Positions 1 through 9,452 of a stretch of 50,875 nt of DNA are shown here, in pieces. Source of the stretch: Nitrospira sp. LK70 (GTDB lineage: Bacteria; Nitrospirota; Nitrospiria; Nitrospirales; Nitrospiraceae); assembly GCA_011090425.1 (NCBI GenBank), contig PHGD01000017.1, forward strand, positions 1 through 50,875. The letters are read 5' to 3'. A program made the position numbers and the translations under genes. Position 1 is the first letter of the stretch, and every line of letters starts with the position of its first letter. The notes under the pieces are model-generated. The model had not been told where the DNA came from and did not search any database. It saw only the letters and a list, made by a program, of their open reading frames with translations.

Positions 1-783
1 GTGCAACTCCATCAGATCGGTGATGTCGGCATCCTGGAATTGATGAACGTGAGGAATGGTCGTCCAAGACTGCGTCATGTTTGCCGCAATCTTCCGTCGC
101 AATGATGGGAGGGGCTCACGACGCTCGTTGCCGTACGTGGTGGTAAAGACTCCACCCGATTTAGAGGCACCTGCGGCAGACGCAACGCCGGTGCGTCTGG
201 TTCGTTCACGAACGAACGCTTTCACATCCTCAGCGGTGATCCGACCCCCGGCTTCAGAGCCCTTTACCTGTGTCAGGTCCACCGCCAACTCGCGGGCGAG
301 CCGCCGCACCGACGGAGGCGCAGGGATGGCGGGGCCGACGGACGATGAGGGCGTCGCAACAGTCTTCTCCTCAAGCGGCGCGGGAGACGGTTGCTCGGTT
401 TCCGACTGAGCTGTTGTGGATGATGCGGCCGGCGTCGATTCACCCCGTTCCAGGGCCTCCCCCTGAGCCGATTCGACGGACGGCGGTGGCGAAGCCGGAG
501 CAACCACCGGCTTCTCGGGCGCAAGCGCCTTGGACGACTGCTTCGCGGCATATGCGCCGTCCAGTTCAACGAGCGCTTGCCCGACCTTGACATGATCTCC
601 CTCCCGCACGAGCAGACGGACGATCATTCCGGCTGCCGGTGACGGCACCGGAACCGTGGCCTTGTCGGTTTCCAATTCGACCAAGGATTGGCCTTCGCTG
701 ACCTGGTCGCCTTCGTGGACCAGAACCAAGACTACGTCGCCGCCTTCGATCCCTTCCGCAAGAAATGGCAACTCGACTTTCAT
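1..783 (-). CDS. aceF: Pyruvate dehydrogenase complex E2 (dihydrolipoamide acetyltransferase), 3' end cut off
   Basis: E2 core of the pyruvate dehydrogenase complex, which moves the acetyl group from the E1 thiamine intermediate to CoA through a lipoyl arm. I translated 261 codons from the ATG at 783; the gene leaves the window at base 1. An N-terminal lipoyl domain covers about residues 1-75, with the lipoylated lysine in ELETDKA (K41). An Ala/Pro-rich linker follows, then a peripheral-subunit-binding domain around residues 150-190 (SVRRLARELAVD, GGRITAEDV). The catalytic domain starts at PLPSLRRKIAANM; its HxxxD active-site end is not visible. A GAGAAGGG ribosome site precedes the ATG. The gene lies 109 bp downstream of aceE on the same strand, so the two are probably co-transcribed. 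A 2-oxoglutarate E2 is less likely because aceE is the neighbour. Confidence 0.93.
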   Translation of the reverse strand, partial: MKVELPFLAEGIEGGDVVLVLVHEGDQVSEGQSLVELETDKATVPVPSPAAGMIVRLLVREGDHVKVGQALVELDGAYAAKQSSKALAPEKPVVAPASPPPSVESAQGEALERGESTPAASSTTAQSETEQPSPAPLEEKTVATPSSSVGPAIPAPPSVRRLARELAVDLTQVKGSEAGGRITAEDVKAFVRERTRRTGVASAAGASKSGGVFTTTYGNERREPLPSLRRKIAANMTQSWTTIPHVHQFQDADITDLMELH

Positions 784-821
784 GACCCTTCTCTCGGCTG
801 ATTGTTCGGACACTGGCCGCT

Positions 822-885
822 CACCCTAGTCCTCAGCCCTACATCCTCCGCACCCAGGCCTCAGCACTCAACCCTCAGAACTCGA
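822..885. repeat. Degenerate short-repeat spacer between aceE and aceF
   Basis: On the minus strand the spacer is built from imperfect copies of a short unit resembling CTGAG preceded by two or three bases (TTCTGAG, TGCTGAG, GGCTGAG). It is non-coding and lies inside an apparent operon. Similar degenerate spacers occur at 32560-32640 and 36792-36926. Its function is unknown. Confidence 0.35.
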
Positions 886-892
886 CACTACC

Positions 893-3577
893 TCAATGCT
901 GCCAGGGCGCTCTGTCATCCGATCGGATGCCCAGATCCTTCGCGGCCTGACTGACTGCCTTCGCCTCCACGGATCCATCTCGACGATGGAGAGCATAGAG
1001 CGTCGCCACGACAAGATGTTCGGCATCGATCTCGAAGAACCGGCGCAGAGCCTTGCGGGTATCGCTCCGGCCGAATCCGTCGGTGCCGAGCGTAAGCAGG
1101 CCGCCCGGTATCCATGGATCAATCTGCTGGCTGACCAAACGCACATAGTCGCTCACCGCCACGCAAGGACCTTGGAACGTTTCGACAGTCCGCTGAAGAT
1201 AGCTCTTCCTCGGTGGCCCCTCGGGATGCAACATATTCCAGCGCTCGGCCTCGAGCGTCCGCATCCGCAACATTTTGTAGCTCGTCACGCTCCATACGTC
1301 TGCCGCGACACCGTAGCGTTCCAGCAGCAACTCTTGTGCTTTGAGCGCTTCGTTGACGAGCGGACCGCTCGCCAACATCTGTGCTCGATGCTTAGCCTCT
1401 TTGGGTGCTGGACGGAAGCGGTACATGCCTTCGAGTATGCCCTCTTCTGCATCAGGCGGCATGGTCGGCATCGGATAGGGTTCGTTGTAGAGCGCAATGT
1501 AATACAGCCGCTCTTCCTGACTCTGGTACATGCGCCGAAGTCCATCCTGCAGGATCACGGCAAGCTCGAACATGAAGGCTGGATCGTAAACGGCGATCGT
1601 CGGATAGGCGCCGGCCAACAGATGGCTGTGCCCGTCTTGATGTTGCAGGCCTTCTCCCTCTAACGTCGTACGTCCCGCCGTCGCGCCCAGCAGAAAGCCA
1701 CGGGCACGCATGTCGGAAGCGGCCCACATCAAATCACCGATTCGTTGGAACCCGAACATCGAGTAATAAAGGTACAAGGGGATCGTGTTGAGTCCATGCG
1801 TCGCATAGGCCGTGCCGGCAGCGATGAAGGAAGACATCGCGCCGGCTTCGGTGATGCCTTCTTCGAGAATCTGTCCGTTCGTTGCTTCGAAATAATGGAG
1901 CAGCGAACTTTTGTCCGCCGGTTCATATAGTTGGCCGATGTGCGAATAGATGCCGTATTGACGGAAGAGCGCCTCGAGGCCGAACGTGCGCGCCTCGTCG
2001 GGAATAATGGGCACGAGATGTTTCCCGAATGGCTTCTGACCCAACAGGCGGCTCAGCATGCGGGCAAAGCCCATCGTCGTGGAAAACGCCCGATCATTCG
2101 AACCTTCGAGGAACTCCTTGAACTGATCGAGGCTCGGTGTCTGCAATGGTTCGACTTTCACCAGCCGCTTCGGAAGAGAACCACCCATGGCCTTTACCCG
2201 CTCCGCGAGATAGGTCGCTTCAGGGCTGCCGACCGCAGGCCGAAAAAACGGTGTCGCGGCGACTTGTTCATCAGATAGAGGCACGCTGAATCGCGTACGG
2301 AACTCGCGCAACTCCTGCTCATTCAACTTTTTTTGTTGATGGGTGACGTTGCGCCCTTCCCCTGTCTCTCCCAAACCATAACCTTTGATCGTCTTGGCGA
2401 GAATCACGGTTGGTTGGCCTCGGTGCTCCACGGCGGCCTTGTAAGCAGCGTACACTTTTCGGGGATCATGCCCGCCGCGCAGCAGTTTGTGGATTTGCTC
2501 GTCCGAATAGGATGCCACCATCTTGAGCAACCGGGGATCGGCACCGAAGAAATGTTTCCGAGCGAAGGCACCGCCTTCCACAGTGTATTTTTGATACCAG
2601 CCGTCGACGACCTCGCCCATCCGTCTCACAAGCAGACCTTCATCGTCCTGCGCCAGCAATGGATCCCAATCGCCGCCCCAAATCACCTTGATGACGTTCC
2701 AGCCGGCGCCGCGGAATATCGCTTCCAGTTCTTGGATGATCTTGCCGTTGCCGCGGACTGGGCCGTCCAGACGCTGAAGATTGCAATTGACGACCCACGT
2801 GAGATTGTCCAGCTGCTCGCGAGCGGCGAGTGTCAGGGCGGCGAAGCTTTCCGGCTCGTCCATTTCACCGTCCCCGACGAAGGCCCATACGCGCTGGCCG
2901 CTCGTATCCTTCAGGCTGCGATCCCGTAGGTACCGGTTGAAACGCGCCTGGTAGATCGACATGATCGGGCCGAGTCCCATTGAGACCGTCGGAAATTCCC
3001 AGTAGTCCGGCATGAGCCAGGGATGGGGGTAGGACGACAAGCCCTTTCCGGCAGCCTCGATCTCGCGCCGGAAGTGATGGAGCGCCTCTTCCGAAAAACG
3101 ACCCTCGACATAGCCACGCGCGTAGATCCCCGGGCTGGCATGCCCTTGGAAATAGACAAGGTCTCCGCGATCGGGTGAATCCTTGCCGCGCAGAAAATGG
3201 TTGAAGGCAACCTCGTACAAGGTGGCAGCTGAGGCATACGTCGAAATATGTCCGCCGATGCCGGAATGTTCTTTATTCGCTTTGACGACCATCGCCAGGG
3301 CGTTCCACCGAACGAGGCTTCGGATGCGACGTTCGAGCTCGAGGTTGCCGGGATAAGCCGGTTCCTGGGCGACAGGAATCGTGTTGACGTATGGCGTGTT
3401 GAAGGGGTTGGAAATCCGTGCTCCTCGTTGGGCAAGTCGATCGCGGAGTCGTTCAAAGAGGTAGGCCGCCCGCTCCACGCCTCCTGTCTCGATGACATAC
3501 TCAAGCGAGTCCAGCCATTCGTGGGTTTCCTGCGGATCGCTGTCATTCTGCGGCTGCGGAGTGCGGTGGTCGCTCAC
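893..3577 (-). CDS. aceE: Pyruvate dehydrogenase E1 component, homodimeric AceE type
   Basis: Thiamine-diphosphate enzyme that decarboxylates pyruvate and passes the acetyl unit to the E2 lipoyl arm. It has 894 residues, the usual length for the single-chain AceE family (about 880-900) rather than the split alpha/beta form. The ThDP/Mg motif GDGEMDEPES is at residues 235-244, with the downstream Asn in VVNCNLQRL near residue 264. The N-terminal region carries the family signature HSGIGGHISTYAS near residues 104-116. Transketolase central and C-terminal domains follow. The start ATG at 3577 gives a family-typical N-terminus. It is the first gene of the aceE-aceF unit. No lipoamide dehydrogenase (E3) gene is visible; it may lie beyond the left edge. 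Confidence 0.96.
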   Translation of the reverse strand: MSDHRTPQPQNDSDPQETHEWLDSLEYVIETGGVERAAYLFERLRDRLAQRGARISNPFNTPYVNTIPVAQEPAYPGNLELERRIRSLVRWNALAMVVKANKEHSGIGGHISTYASAATLYEVAFNHFLRGKDSPDRGDLVYFQGHASPGIYARGYVEGRFSEEALHHFRREIEAAGKGLSSYPHPWLMPDYWEFPTVSMGLGPIMSIYQARFNRYLRDRSLKDTSGQRVWAFVGDGEMDEPESFAALTLAAREQLDNLTWVVNCNLQRLDGPVRGNGKIIQELEAIFRGAGWNVIKVIWGGDWDPLLAQDDEGLLVRRMGEVVDGWYQKYTVEGGAFARKHFFGADPRLLKMVASYSDEQIHKLLRGGHDPRKVYAAYKAAVEHRGQPTVILAKTIKGYGLGETGEGRNVTHQQKKLNEQELREFRTRFSVPLSDEQVAATPFFRPAVGSPEATYLAERVKAMGGSLPKRLVKVEPLQTPSLDQFKEFLEGSNDRAFSTTMGFARMLSRLLGQKPFGKHLVPIIPDEARTFGLEALFRQYGIYSHIGQLYEPADKSSLLHYFEATNGQILEEGITEAGAMSSFIAAGTAYATHGLNTIPLYLYYSMFGFQRIGDLMWAASDMRARGFLLGATAGRTTLEGEGLQHQDGHSHLLAGAYPTIAVYDPAFMFELAVILQDGLRRMYQSQEERLYYIALYNEPYPMPTMPPDAEEGILEGMYRFRPAPKEAKHRAQMLASGPLVNEALKAQELLLERYGVAADVWSVTSYKMLRMRTLEAERWNMLHPEGPPRKSYLQRTVETFQGPCVAVSDYVRLVSQQIDPWIPGGLLTLGTDGFGRSDTRKALRRFFEIDAEHLVVATLYALHRRDGSVEAKAVSQAAKDLGIRSDDRAPWQH

Positions 3578-4274
3578 TATCCAACAATCCTTGAAAATCG
3601 AGGTGCGTTAGCACGCGTTGAGCATAAGTAGGCGGATCTCTCTGAAACGACGGACAGATTCCGATAAAGTATTTTGCTATCGTGGCATTATGGTGACTAT
3701 CAAGCTGATCAGCGACTAGGAAATGCCCCAGAAACGCAGTCAAGAAAAGAGCCGGTCGCTTCGCGAATCTTGTTCCCGCAGAAAGAATTTCTGATCGCAG
3801 TATAGTGTCATCGAGGCACTTGAATCCAGAGTCTTTTGGACGAGGAACTTCCAGGAATTGTAGCCCGGTGAAAGTTCAGCCCGGCACCATGATGGCGTTT
3901 TCGTCTATTTCAAAAAAGTCTCTGCAATGTCGTCAGCCATGCGACTGCGAAGCACATCGCAGCGACCTTGGTAAAAGCCGGTCCGCGGTCGCGGATCCCT
4001 TTGCTAATGTATTCGCAATCCTAATTAGAGCCTCTCGATCCGACCTAAACTACCGTTAAGCCACTGGTAATTGCCCAGGAAAATCTGGTTAATTAGTCCG
4101 TCGTGTCAGACTTTGAAGTTCTGCTCAGGAGAACCTGTCGGTGGAGGGAAATGGTCCTTTCCCATTCCAGATGTCGCTGACTAAAGTTGCGGTGAGCACA
4201 CAACGGACAAAATCAGCAGGCGAGAGGAAGTATTTGTCCAATGCGCTCTCGGTGTTAATGGAGGCAGAATACCT
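3578..4274. other. Intergenic region between divergent aceE and the 4275 gene
   Basis: About 700 bp without a convincing gene. Two short GTG-started frames on the plus strand (3805-4059 and 4141-4332) have no family resemblance and atypical composition. A perfect 6-bp stem (GGGAAA/TTTCCC, loop of 6) lies at 4146-4163 with no T-run after it. The promoters of both flanking genes must lie here, but I could not fix either with confidence. Confidence 0.5.
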
Positions 4275-5150
4275 GTGGCGAGAATGCACAACACGGTCAG
4301 TAAGAGTCAGAGTATGGCTGATCGTACGGTAACCGTGAGCCGCCTCGAAGAGGTGGTATCGACCTCAGACGAATTCGATCAGGTCGTGTCTCAGGCGCTG
4401 CCGATGCTGCTTGATCGAGCCACGAGTGCGACGAAACGGTTCTTGCGGGAGACCGGCCAATGGAATGATGACATCGAGCATGAGAAGTTTGCGTTACGGT
4501 GGGGTTCTGAATACCTTGAACGGTTTCTGATCTGTGGGCGGACTGAGGTGCCATGCAGGCCGCTGTTTCTGCTCGACTCACTGGTGGCCAAACAACACAG
4601 CAAACCGGATCCGTTTTGCTATCATCCGGAGTTACTGAGGCCGCTGGGTCGTTTTCTGGATGGGCTTACGGCGCGGGCCGTCATCAGCCGCGACGCGCTC
4701 ATCGCCCTGTATCGCCACTGCTATGGATGGGGAGCGGGGGAAGTGATCGCAGCGACCGGACTGAATGGGCTGGAGAGCCAGCGCATCTATAAAAATTTCC
4801 GACGGTGGCGTGAGAGCGGCTGGCAACGCACCATTGACGAAATGGGTATGACTGAAGGCGAACTCAAGGAACTCGGCAACCGGCAGCAGCGTCAGACGCA
4901 ACGATTCAACGACGAGGCGGAGCGGCTGATCCGGGTTGCTCAGGCTCACTACCGAAAAAGCGAACCGGACCATTATCCTTGTCTTTCGCGGTCTCAATGG
5001 GGAGAGATGTTTGCTGAAGGGTATGGCTGCGATTATCGGATTTGGCATCTGGCGCTTTGCCTCGATTGCATGCAAACAGCCTGGGGGCTGGGATCCAGCG
5101 GATCAGCGATGGGCGAGAAGCCGCGTCTGGAATTGCAGGTGCGCCCCTAA
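4275..5150 (+). CDS. Unknown protein with a helix-turn-helix-like segment
   Basis: No family recognised. The protein is soluble, about 291 residues, with no signal peptide or membrane span. Residues about 145-190 (YRHCYGWGAGEVIAATGL, then SQRIYKNFRRWRESGW) resemble the two-helix recognition unit of sigma-70 region 4 or another helix-turn-helix, so a DNA-binding or sigma-like role is possible but unproven. The GTG at 4275 is chosen because GGAGG lies 10 nt before it (4260-4264). ATGs at 4284 and 4314 are alternatives with poorer ribosome sites. The C-terminal part holds Cys residues (LCLDCMQ). The next gene, 88 bp downstream, encodes a membrane-anchored coiled-coil protein. The pairing recalls a regulator with a membrane partner, which is inference only. 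Confidence 0.7.
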   Translation: MARMHNTVSKSQSMADRTVTVSRLEEVVSTSDEFDQVVSQALPMLLDRATSATKRFLRETGQWNDDIEHEKFALRWGSEYLERFLICGRTEVPCRPLFLLDSLVAKQHSKPDPFCYHPELLRPLGRFLDGLTARAVISRDALIALYRHCYGWGAGEVIAATGLNGLESQRIYKNFRRWRESGWQRTIDEMGMTEGELKELGNRQQRQTQRFNDEAERLIRVAQAHYRKSEPDHYPCLSRSQWGEMFAEGYGCDYRIWHLALCLDCMQTAWGLGSSGSAMGEKPRLELQVRP

Positions 5151-5238
5151 AAGGGTCAAGCGCGTATTGGACGTATTGGATACGTGAATCGTGCGCCTGT
5201 AAGAACAAGAGAAACTAGAGGGGATTTAAGGAGGATAT

Positions 5239-6519
5239 ATGGGTCAGGTAGAGGATCTGGAACGATATCGATCGCGACTCCTTGAATCATTGAAGGACCG
5301 ATCCAGCCGCTCTCTGCGGACCTCATCGGATCCCATTCAGGTCTATGTCAACGAACGTCGGGTGGGAGAGCTTGAAGGAGCGGGAATCGGCGCGATCTTG
5401 CACGTTCAATGTCTCGATCACATCGAGACCGTACAACTTCGCACCGAAGACGGAACTCTCCTGGGAGGGCTCGCTGCCCCCGAGTATGGATTTAGAAGGG
5501 CTCGTGTCCGGCTTTTCGATGATACGGTCGAGCTCTCTGTTCACAATATGGCACAAGGGGGAGCGCTCAGTGCGCTGTTCATGCCTGCGTCGAGTTTTTG
5601 GAGTCGAGCCTGGAGGAGCCTCGCTGAGGCTGCCGAGAGATTGGTAGCCAGCCGTCCGGATACAGCGATCACACATGGGATCCGAACGGTCGCCTTCACA
5701 CAAGCGCTATTGGCGATTGCTGTCGTGGGATTGGTCGCCGACCGAATGACGACGTGGGTGGCGCCTGATCCCATGCCGTCCCCGGTGGTCGAATCCGAAG
5801 CTCTCCCTGCCTCCCAGACGGTTCAAACCGCAAGACTCGAGCAGCAGCTGGACGACGTTGCGCGGATGCAGGAGAAGCTCGGGGAGGCATTGGGGTCACA
5901 GCAGAAGGGCATGACGCACCTGCAGCAAGCCATGGCCAAACTGTCGTCGACCCAGGAATCCGTCGAGACTAGCATGCAGACCGTCAGGCAAGAATTGGAA
6001 AAGCAGCAGGCACTGGTAGCCAGCCGGGAAGTTGAACGAGCGGTGCACCAACCAGCGAACAAAGCCTCGTTGAGGCATGGCCAGATCGAAACAGCCATCC
6101 ATAGCCTCACGGTGGACAACGACCGCATGTCTAAAGAGATCGCCGGACTGGAACAGTACAATCAAGACCTGAAAAACAAGTTGCTTGCGGCCGGTCTCAG
6201 CCCCTCGAAAAGTGTCGATTCGCAAGAGGACAGGCTACTGGCGCGGCCAGCCGCCGTGATGCAACCGGCTCAACAGTCGCAGGTGGCTCAGGGGTCGCAG
6301 AGCGGTCAAACGCAACCTTTTCTCTTCTGGGTTACGTTCAGCGACGGGACGAGCCAAGAGCGTATCGACCAATGGGTACATGAAATGAAGGGGCATAAGG
6401 GGGCGCTCAACGAAGGCTGGCAGGAAGTGGAGATTGTTCCTCCAGCGGTCCCGCCCGATCGTTTCTTGGAGCAGATCAAAGAAGACAAAATCATAAAAGC
6501 CGCGCGAATGGGCCAGTAG
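5239..6519 (+). CDS. Single-span membrane protein with long coiled coil, unknown function
   Basis: 426 residues, family not recognised. The N-terminal 150 residues look soluble. One hydrophobic span follows at about residues 151-168 (VAFTQALLAIAVVGLVAD). A Gln/Glu-rich region at about 190-325 has heptad character and is probably a long coiled coil. A small C-terminal globular segment (340-426) starts at FLFWVTFSDGTS. No signal peptide is seen, so an N-in, C-out topology is likely, with the coiled coil in the periplasm. The start is secure: AAGGAGGATAT sits directly upstream of the ATG. It may form an operon with the HTH-like gene before it. It resembles in outline, not in sequence, membrane partners of regulators. 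Confidence 0.8.
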   Translation: MGQVEDLERYRSRLLESLKDRSSRSLRTSSDPIQVYVNERRVGELEGAGIGAILHVQCLDHIETVQLRTEDGTLLGGLAAPEYGFRRARVRLFDDTVELSVHNMAQGGALSALFMPASSFWSRAWRSLAEAAERLVASRPDTAITHGIRTVAFTQALLAIAVVGLVADRMTTWVAPDPMPSPVVESEALPASQTVQTARLEQQLDDVARMQEKLGEALGSQQKGMTHLQQAMAKLSSTQESVETSMQTVRQELEKQQALVASREVERAVHQPANKASLRHGQIETAIHSLTVDNDRMSKEIAGLEQYNQDLKNKLLAAGLSPSKSVDSQEDRLLARPAAVMQPAQQSQVAQGSQSGQTQPFLFWVTFSDGTSQERIDQWVHEMKGHKGALNEGWQEVEIVPPAVPPDRFLEQIKEDKIIKAARMGQ

Positions 6520-6533
6520 GAGTATCCCGAGAA

Positions 6534-6561
6534 GCGAACCTTTCCTATTTCGTCGGTTCGC
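6534..6561 (+). terminator. Stem-loop after the coiled-coil gene
   Basis: A perfect 7-bp stem (GCGAACC/GGTTCGC) with a 14-nt pyrimidine-rich loop starts 15 nt after the stop codon. There is no T-run after it, so it would be an atypical terminator or an mRNA 3'-end stabiliser. Confidence 0.35.
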
Positions 6562-6990
6562 ACCCGATACGTCCAGGGGCAGACGAACAGAGAGGTGGAC
6601 CGTCTCACGTGAAAAAGGACTAGGGTGCATTCTCTGTCGGCAAAATGTATCGGGTCACGTCAAATCGGCTGAGCCACGTGCATTTCTCCGGTGAGTGGCG
6701 ACCATGAAGCTCAATGTCCAGTCAAGCAGCCTCGAGTGGACATATGTTGCTTCAGTCACGGAACTTTTGTCCGTTGAGTCGAACGAGATGGAATGAGTAA
6801 CATAAAGATTGTGAGCGAGAGCAGAATTAGCTATCGAATAGTCATGGAACGAAACACCCCAGCAACTGTTTCACTTCCAGCCGATCAGCGGACAGTTGTT
6901 TCCAAACCGGTCCGCATAGTGCATTAACCATCACAAGCCGGCGACTGAACCAAGCAGTCCGTCTGCAGAGGGAAGAGAAAGGAATACTCA
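6562..6990. other. Intergenic leader before the glycosyltransferase cluster
   Basis: About 430 bp with no supported gene. It must contain the promoter of the cluster starting at 6991. A GAGGGAAGAGAAAGGA purine stretch directly before the ATG serves as the ribosome site. I see no clear -35/-10 pair and no sigma-54 pattern. Confidence 0.4.
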
Positions 6991-8085
6991 ATGAGAATCG
7001 CACAAGTGGCTCCGCTGTGGGAGAGTGTCCCGCCCAAACTTTACGGGGGAACCGAACGAATCGTTTCGTACATTACGGAAGAGTTGGTTGCCCTGGGGCA
7101 TGACGTCACGCTGTTTGCCAGCGGTGATTCAGAGACGACCGCGCGGCTGGAAGCAATCTGCCCACAAGCTCTCCGCTTGAATAACGGCATCTTCAACCGG
7201 GACGCTCCATTGATGATGCTCCAGGAACGGGGTCTCGGAGCGGCGAGGGGCTTCGACATCATTCATTCACACTTGGATTTCATCGGATTCCCGTTGGCAC
7301 GGAGGAATAGTATCCCGGTGGTGACCACCCTGCACGGTCGTCAGGACCTTCCGGAATTGGAGCCGGTCTTCCGTGAATTTTCTGAAATGCCCTTGGTGTC
7401 CATTTCGGACGCTCAACGTGCACCTCTGCCTTGGGCCAACTGGGCGGGAACTGTCCACCATGGTCTTCCTCGCAACCTCTATAGGTTCCAGCCAAAGCAT
7501 CAAGGATATCTGGCCTTTCTAGGCCGCATCTCCCCTGAAAAACGTCCGGACCAAGCGATTGAAATCGCTAAACGTACCGGCCTCCCCCTGCGGATTGCAG
7601 CAAAAGTCGACCCTGCCGACCGGACCTATTTCGAAGCCGAGATCGAACCGTTGCTCAAGCATCCCTTGATCGAATTCATCGGAGAGATCTCCGATGCCGA
7701 AAAGAACGAGTTTCTCGGCAATGCAATGGCTTTGGTGTGTCCATACGATTGGCCGGAGCCTTTCGGATTGGTATTGATCGAAGCCCTGGCATGCGGAACC
7801 CCGGTGCTGGCCTACCGACGTGGATCGATTCCTGAAATCCTCGACCATGGTGTCACCGGCTTTATCTGCGAGACTGTAGGCGAACTGGTGGATGCGGTCG
7901 GACAGATTCCACTCATCGATCGGCGGCTCTGCCGAGCTGCCTTTGACGAGCGGTTTACTGCGGATCGAATGGCGCGCGACTATGTAGCGCTGTACGAACG
8001 TCTGCTTGAAGACGGAGCTGTTCAGGCCGCAGAGGCCATCGCCTTCGAGCAACATAAGATTCTTGGGCGAGGCAGACATGTCTGA
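6991..8085 (+). CDS. Glycosyltransferase family 4 (GT-B fold)
   Basis: Retaining sugar transferase of the GT4 family, probably cytoplasmic, moving a sugar from a nucleotide-sugar donor. It has 364 residues. The N-terminal GT-B domain begins MRIAQVAPLW and has the glycine-rich acceptor-side loop KLYGGTER. The C-terminal donor domain carries FLGRISPEKRPD (about residue 175) and the EX7E-type motif EPFGLVLIEALACGTPV (about 256-272), whose two glutamates bind the donor. The donor and acceptor cannot be deduced. It is the first gene of the cluster; its last 8 bp overlap the start of the MFS gene (ATGTCTGA), implying translational coupling. With a debranching-type glucosidase downstream, alpha-glucan or trehalose metabolism is a reasonable guess. 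Confidence 0.9.
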   Translation: MRIAQVAPLWESVPPKLYGGTERIVSYITEELVALGHDVTLFASGDSETTARLEAICPQALRLNNGIFNRDAPLMMLQERGLGAARGFDIIHSHLDFIGFPLARRNSIPVVTTLHGRQDLPELEPVFREFSEMPLVSISDAQRAPLPWANWAGTVHHGLPRNLYRFQPKHQGYLAFLGRISPEKRPDQAIEIAKRTGLPLRIAAKVDPADRTYFEAEIEPLLKHPLIEFIGEISDAEKNEFLGNAMALVCPYDWPEPFGLVLIEALACGTPVLAYRRGSIPEILDHGVTGFICETVGELVDAVGQIPLIDRRLCRAAFDERFTADRMARDYVALYERLLEDGAVQAAEAIAFEQHKILGRGRHV

Positions 8086-9403
8086 CGTACTCGCTGATTC
8101 AAAAGAGATCGGTTCCACTCCAAGCCGTGCTCGCGGCTGGGAGTTGGTCAAGACCAGAGACTTCGGATTTTTGTTCGCCGGCCAGACGATCTCTCAGGTC
8201 GGCGACAGCCTCAATAAGGTAGCGTTGCTCTGGTTTGTGTACGAGATGACCGGGTCGGCGCTCAAGATGACGGTGGTCGGACTGCTTCAAACCCTACCTC
8301 CCTTGCTGCTAGGTCCGCTGATCGGGGTATATCTGGATCGCGTTCGAAAGAAGCCAGTGATGATCGGGGTCGATCTGCTTCGCACCTTGATGGTTCTCCT
8401 GATTCCGCTGTTCTATGCCATGGGTGCCTTGACTCTCGACCGGCTCTATTTCCTTGTGTTTGCAACCGCAATCTTCTCCACGGTCTTCGGACCGGCCTTA
8501 ACCTCTGCGGTTCCTCTCATTGTGCCAAAAGAGCGGCTCATCGCTGCCAACGCGTTACTGCAAACAACGACCAACGTAGGGCTTCTTGTGGGGCCTGCCG
8601 TCAGTGGTCTCGGCATTGCGCTCATTGGAGCACAAAATGTTCTCTATGCAGACGCGGCGACCTTTTTTATTTCCGCACTGTGCTTGTTCCCCATTCGCAT
8701 GCATGAAACCCTCGACCACTGGCGTACGGTGAGTAAAGGTAGAGGATTGGCAGAAGGCATCACCAGCGATGTGCTGGCTGGCTTCCGTTTCGTCTTCGTC
8801 GAGCAGAAGACGGTTCTACTCCTCATGTTGACGGCAACTCTCTACAGCGTCGGCATCAGTGCCTTCATCTTTCTGCTGCCGGTCTTTGCCAAAGAAGTGC
8901 TTGGGGTGGGCCCGATTCAACTCGGGTGGCTATGGTCGGCACTCGGAGTCGGGATGCTGCTTGCCTCCCTTAGCCTGACATCGATCACGCAGGGAGATGT
9001 GTCTTGGCGTTTGCGGTTCATGTCCGGCGCCTTGGCCATCGGCGGTCTTGCCGTCGCGGCGCTCGGTTTCCTCGAAGCTCCTGTCGTGGCCGCCGCCCTG
9101 ATCGCGGTGATCGGAGGAAGCACCGCCATGTTTACTCCGTTGGTGTGGACGATGCTCCAAGAATTGACACCGGCGCATCTCCTGGGCCGGGTCTTTACGA
9201 GCTTCGCCACGGGAGGAATGGCGTCATCCATGGCCGGTATGGCTGGCTTCGGATGGGCTGCCGATACGATCGGTCCGGCCGCGAGCCTAGGTGGAATCAG
9301 CCTCATTCTTCTCATGACGGCTGCTACAGCATGGCTGTTCAGCTTTTACAAGTCGCATACAGGGAGCTTGGTCGTTTCCACACCTGGCTCCTTTGCCTCC
9401 TAA
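8078..9403 (+). CDS. MFS transporter (12-span permease), copy 1
   Basis: Major facilitator superfamily permease of the MFS_3/EntS-like type, 441 residues from the ATG at 8078. That start overlaps the preceding stop by 8 bp and has GGGCGAGG upstream. A longer TTG-started reading would add 24 residues lying inside the glycosyltransferase and is rejected. Visible signatures are FAGQTISQVGDSLNKVALLW in the first span and the MFS loop GVYLDRVRKKP between spans 2 and 3. It is clearly paralogous to the second MFS gene at 10586, with the same motifs in the same positions. The substrate is unknown; linkage to sugar genes suggests a glycan-related or osmolyte export role, but this family also moves drugs and siderophores. 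Confidence 0.9.
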   Translation: MSDVLADSKEIGSTPSRARGWELVKTRDFGFLFAGQTISQVGDSLNKVALLWFVYEMTGSALKMTVVGLLQTLPPLLLGPLIGVYLDRVRKKPVMIGVDLLRTLMVLLIPLFYAMGALTLDRLYFLVFATAIFSTVFGPALTSAVPLIVPKERLIAANALLQTTTNVGLLVGPAVSGLGIALIGAQNVLYADAATFFISALCLFPIRMHETLDHWRTVSKGRGLAEGITSDVLAGFRFVFVEQKTVLLLMLTATLYSVGISAFIFLLPVFAKEVLGVGPIQLGWLWSALGVGMLLASLSLTSITQGDVSWRLRFMSGALAIGGLAVAALGFLEAPVVAAALIAVIGGSTAMFTPLVWTMLQELTPAHLLGRVFTSFATGGMASSMAGMAGFGWAADTIGPAASLGGISLILLMTAATAWLFSFYKSHTGSLVVSTPGSFAS

Positions 9404-9452
9404 CCCACCACCGTCCAATTCATAGCAATACTGGCGCATCGAAGTGGGAGCC

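Noticed and set aside
3683-3700. A sigma-54 promoter upstream of aceE/4275 (TGGCAT...)
   Set aside because: The -12 element is wrong: the GC dinucleotide is absent at the required spacing.
3805-4332. Two GTG-started frames (84 and 63 codons) before the HTH-like gene
   Set aside because: No ribosome sites, no family resemblance and residue content typical of random frames.
6534-6561. A canonical rho-independent terminator
   Set aside because: Stem present but no T-run; kept only as a low-confidence stem-loop.
8006-8077. TTG-started extension of the first MFS protein
   Set aside because: It overlaps the glycosyltransferase; the ATG at 8078 has a ribosome site and the usual N-terminus.
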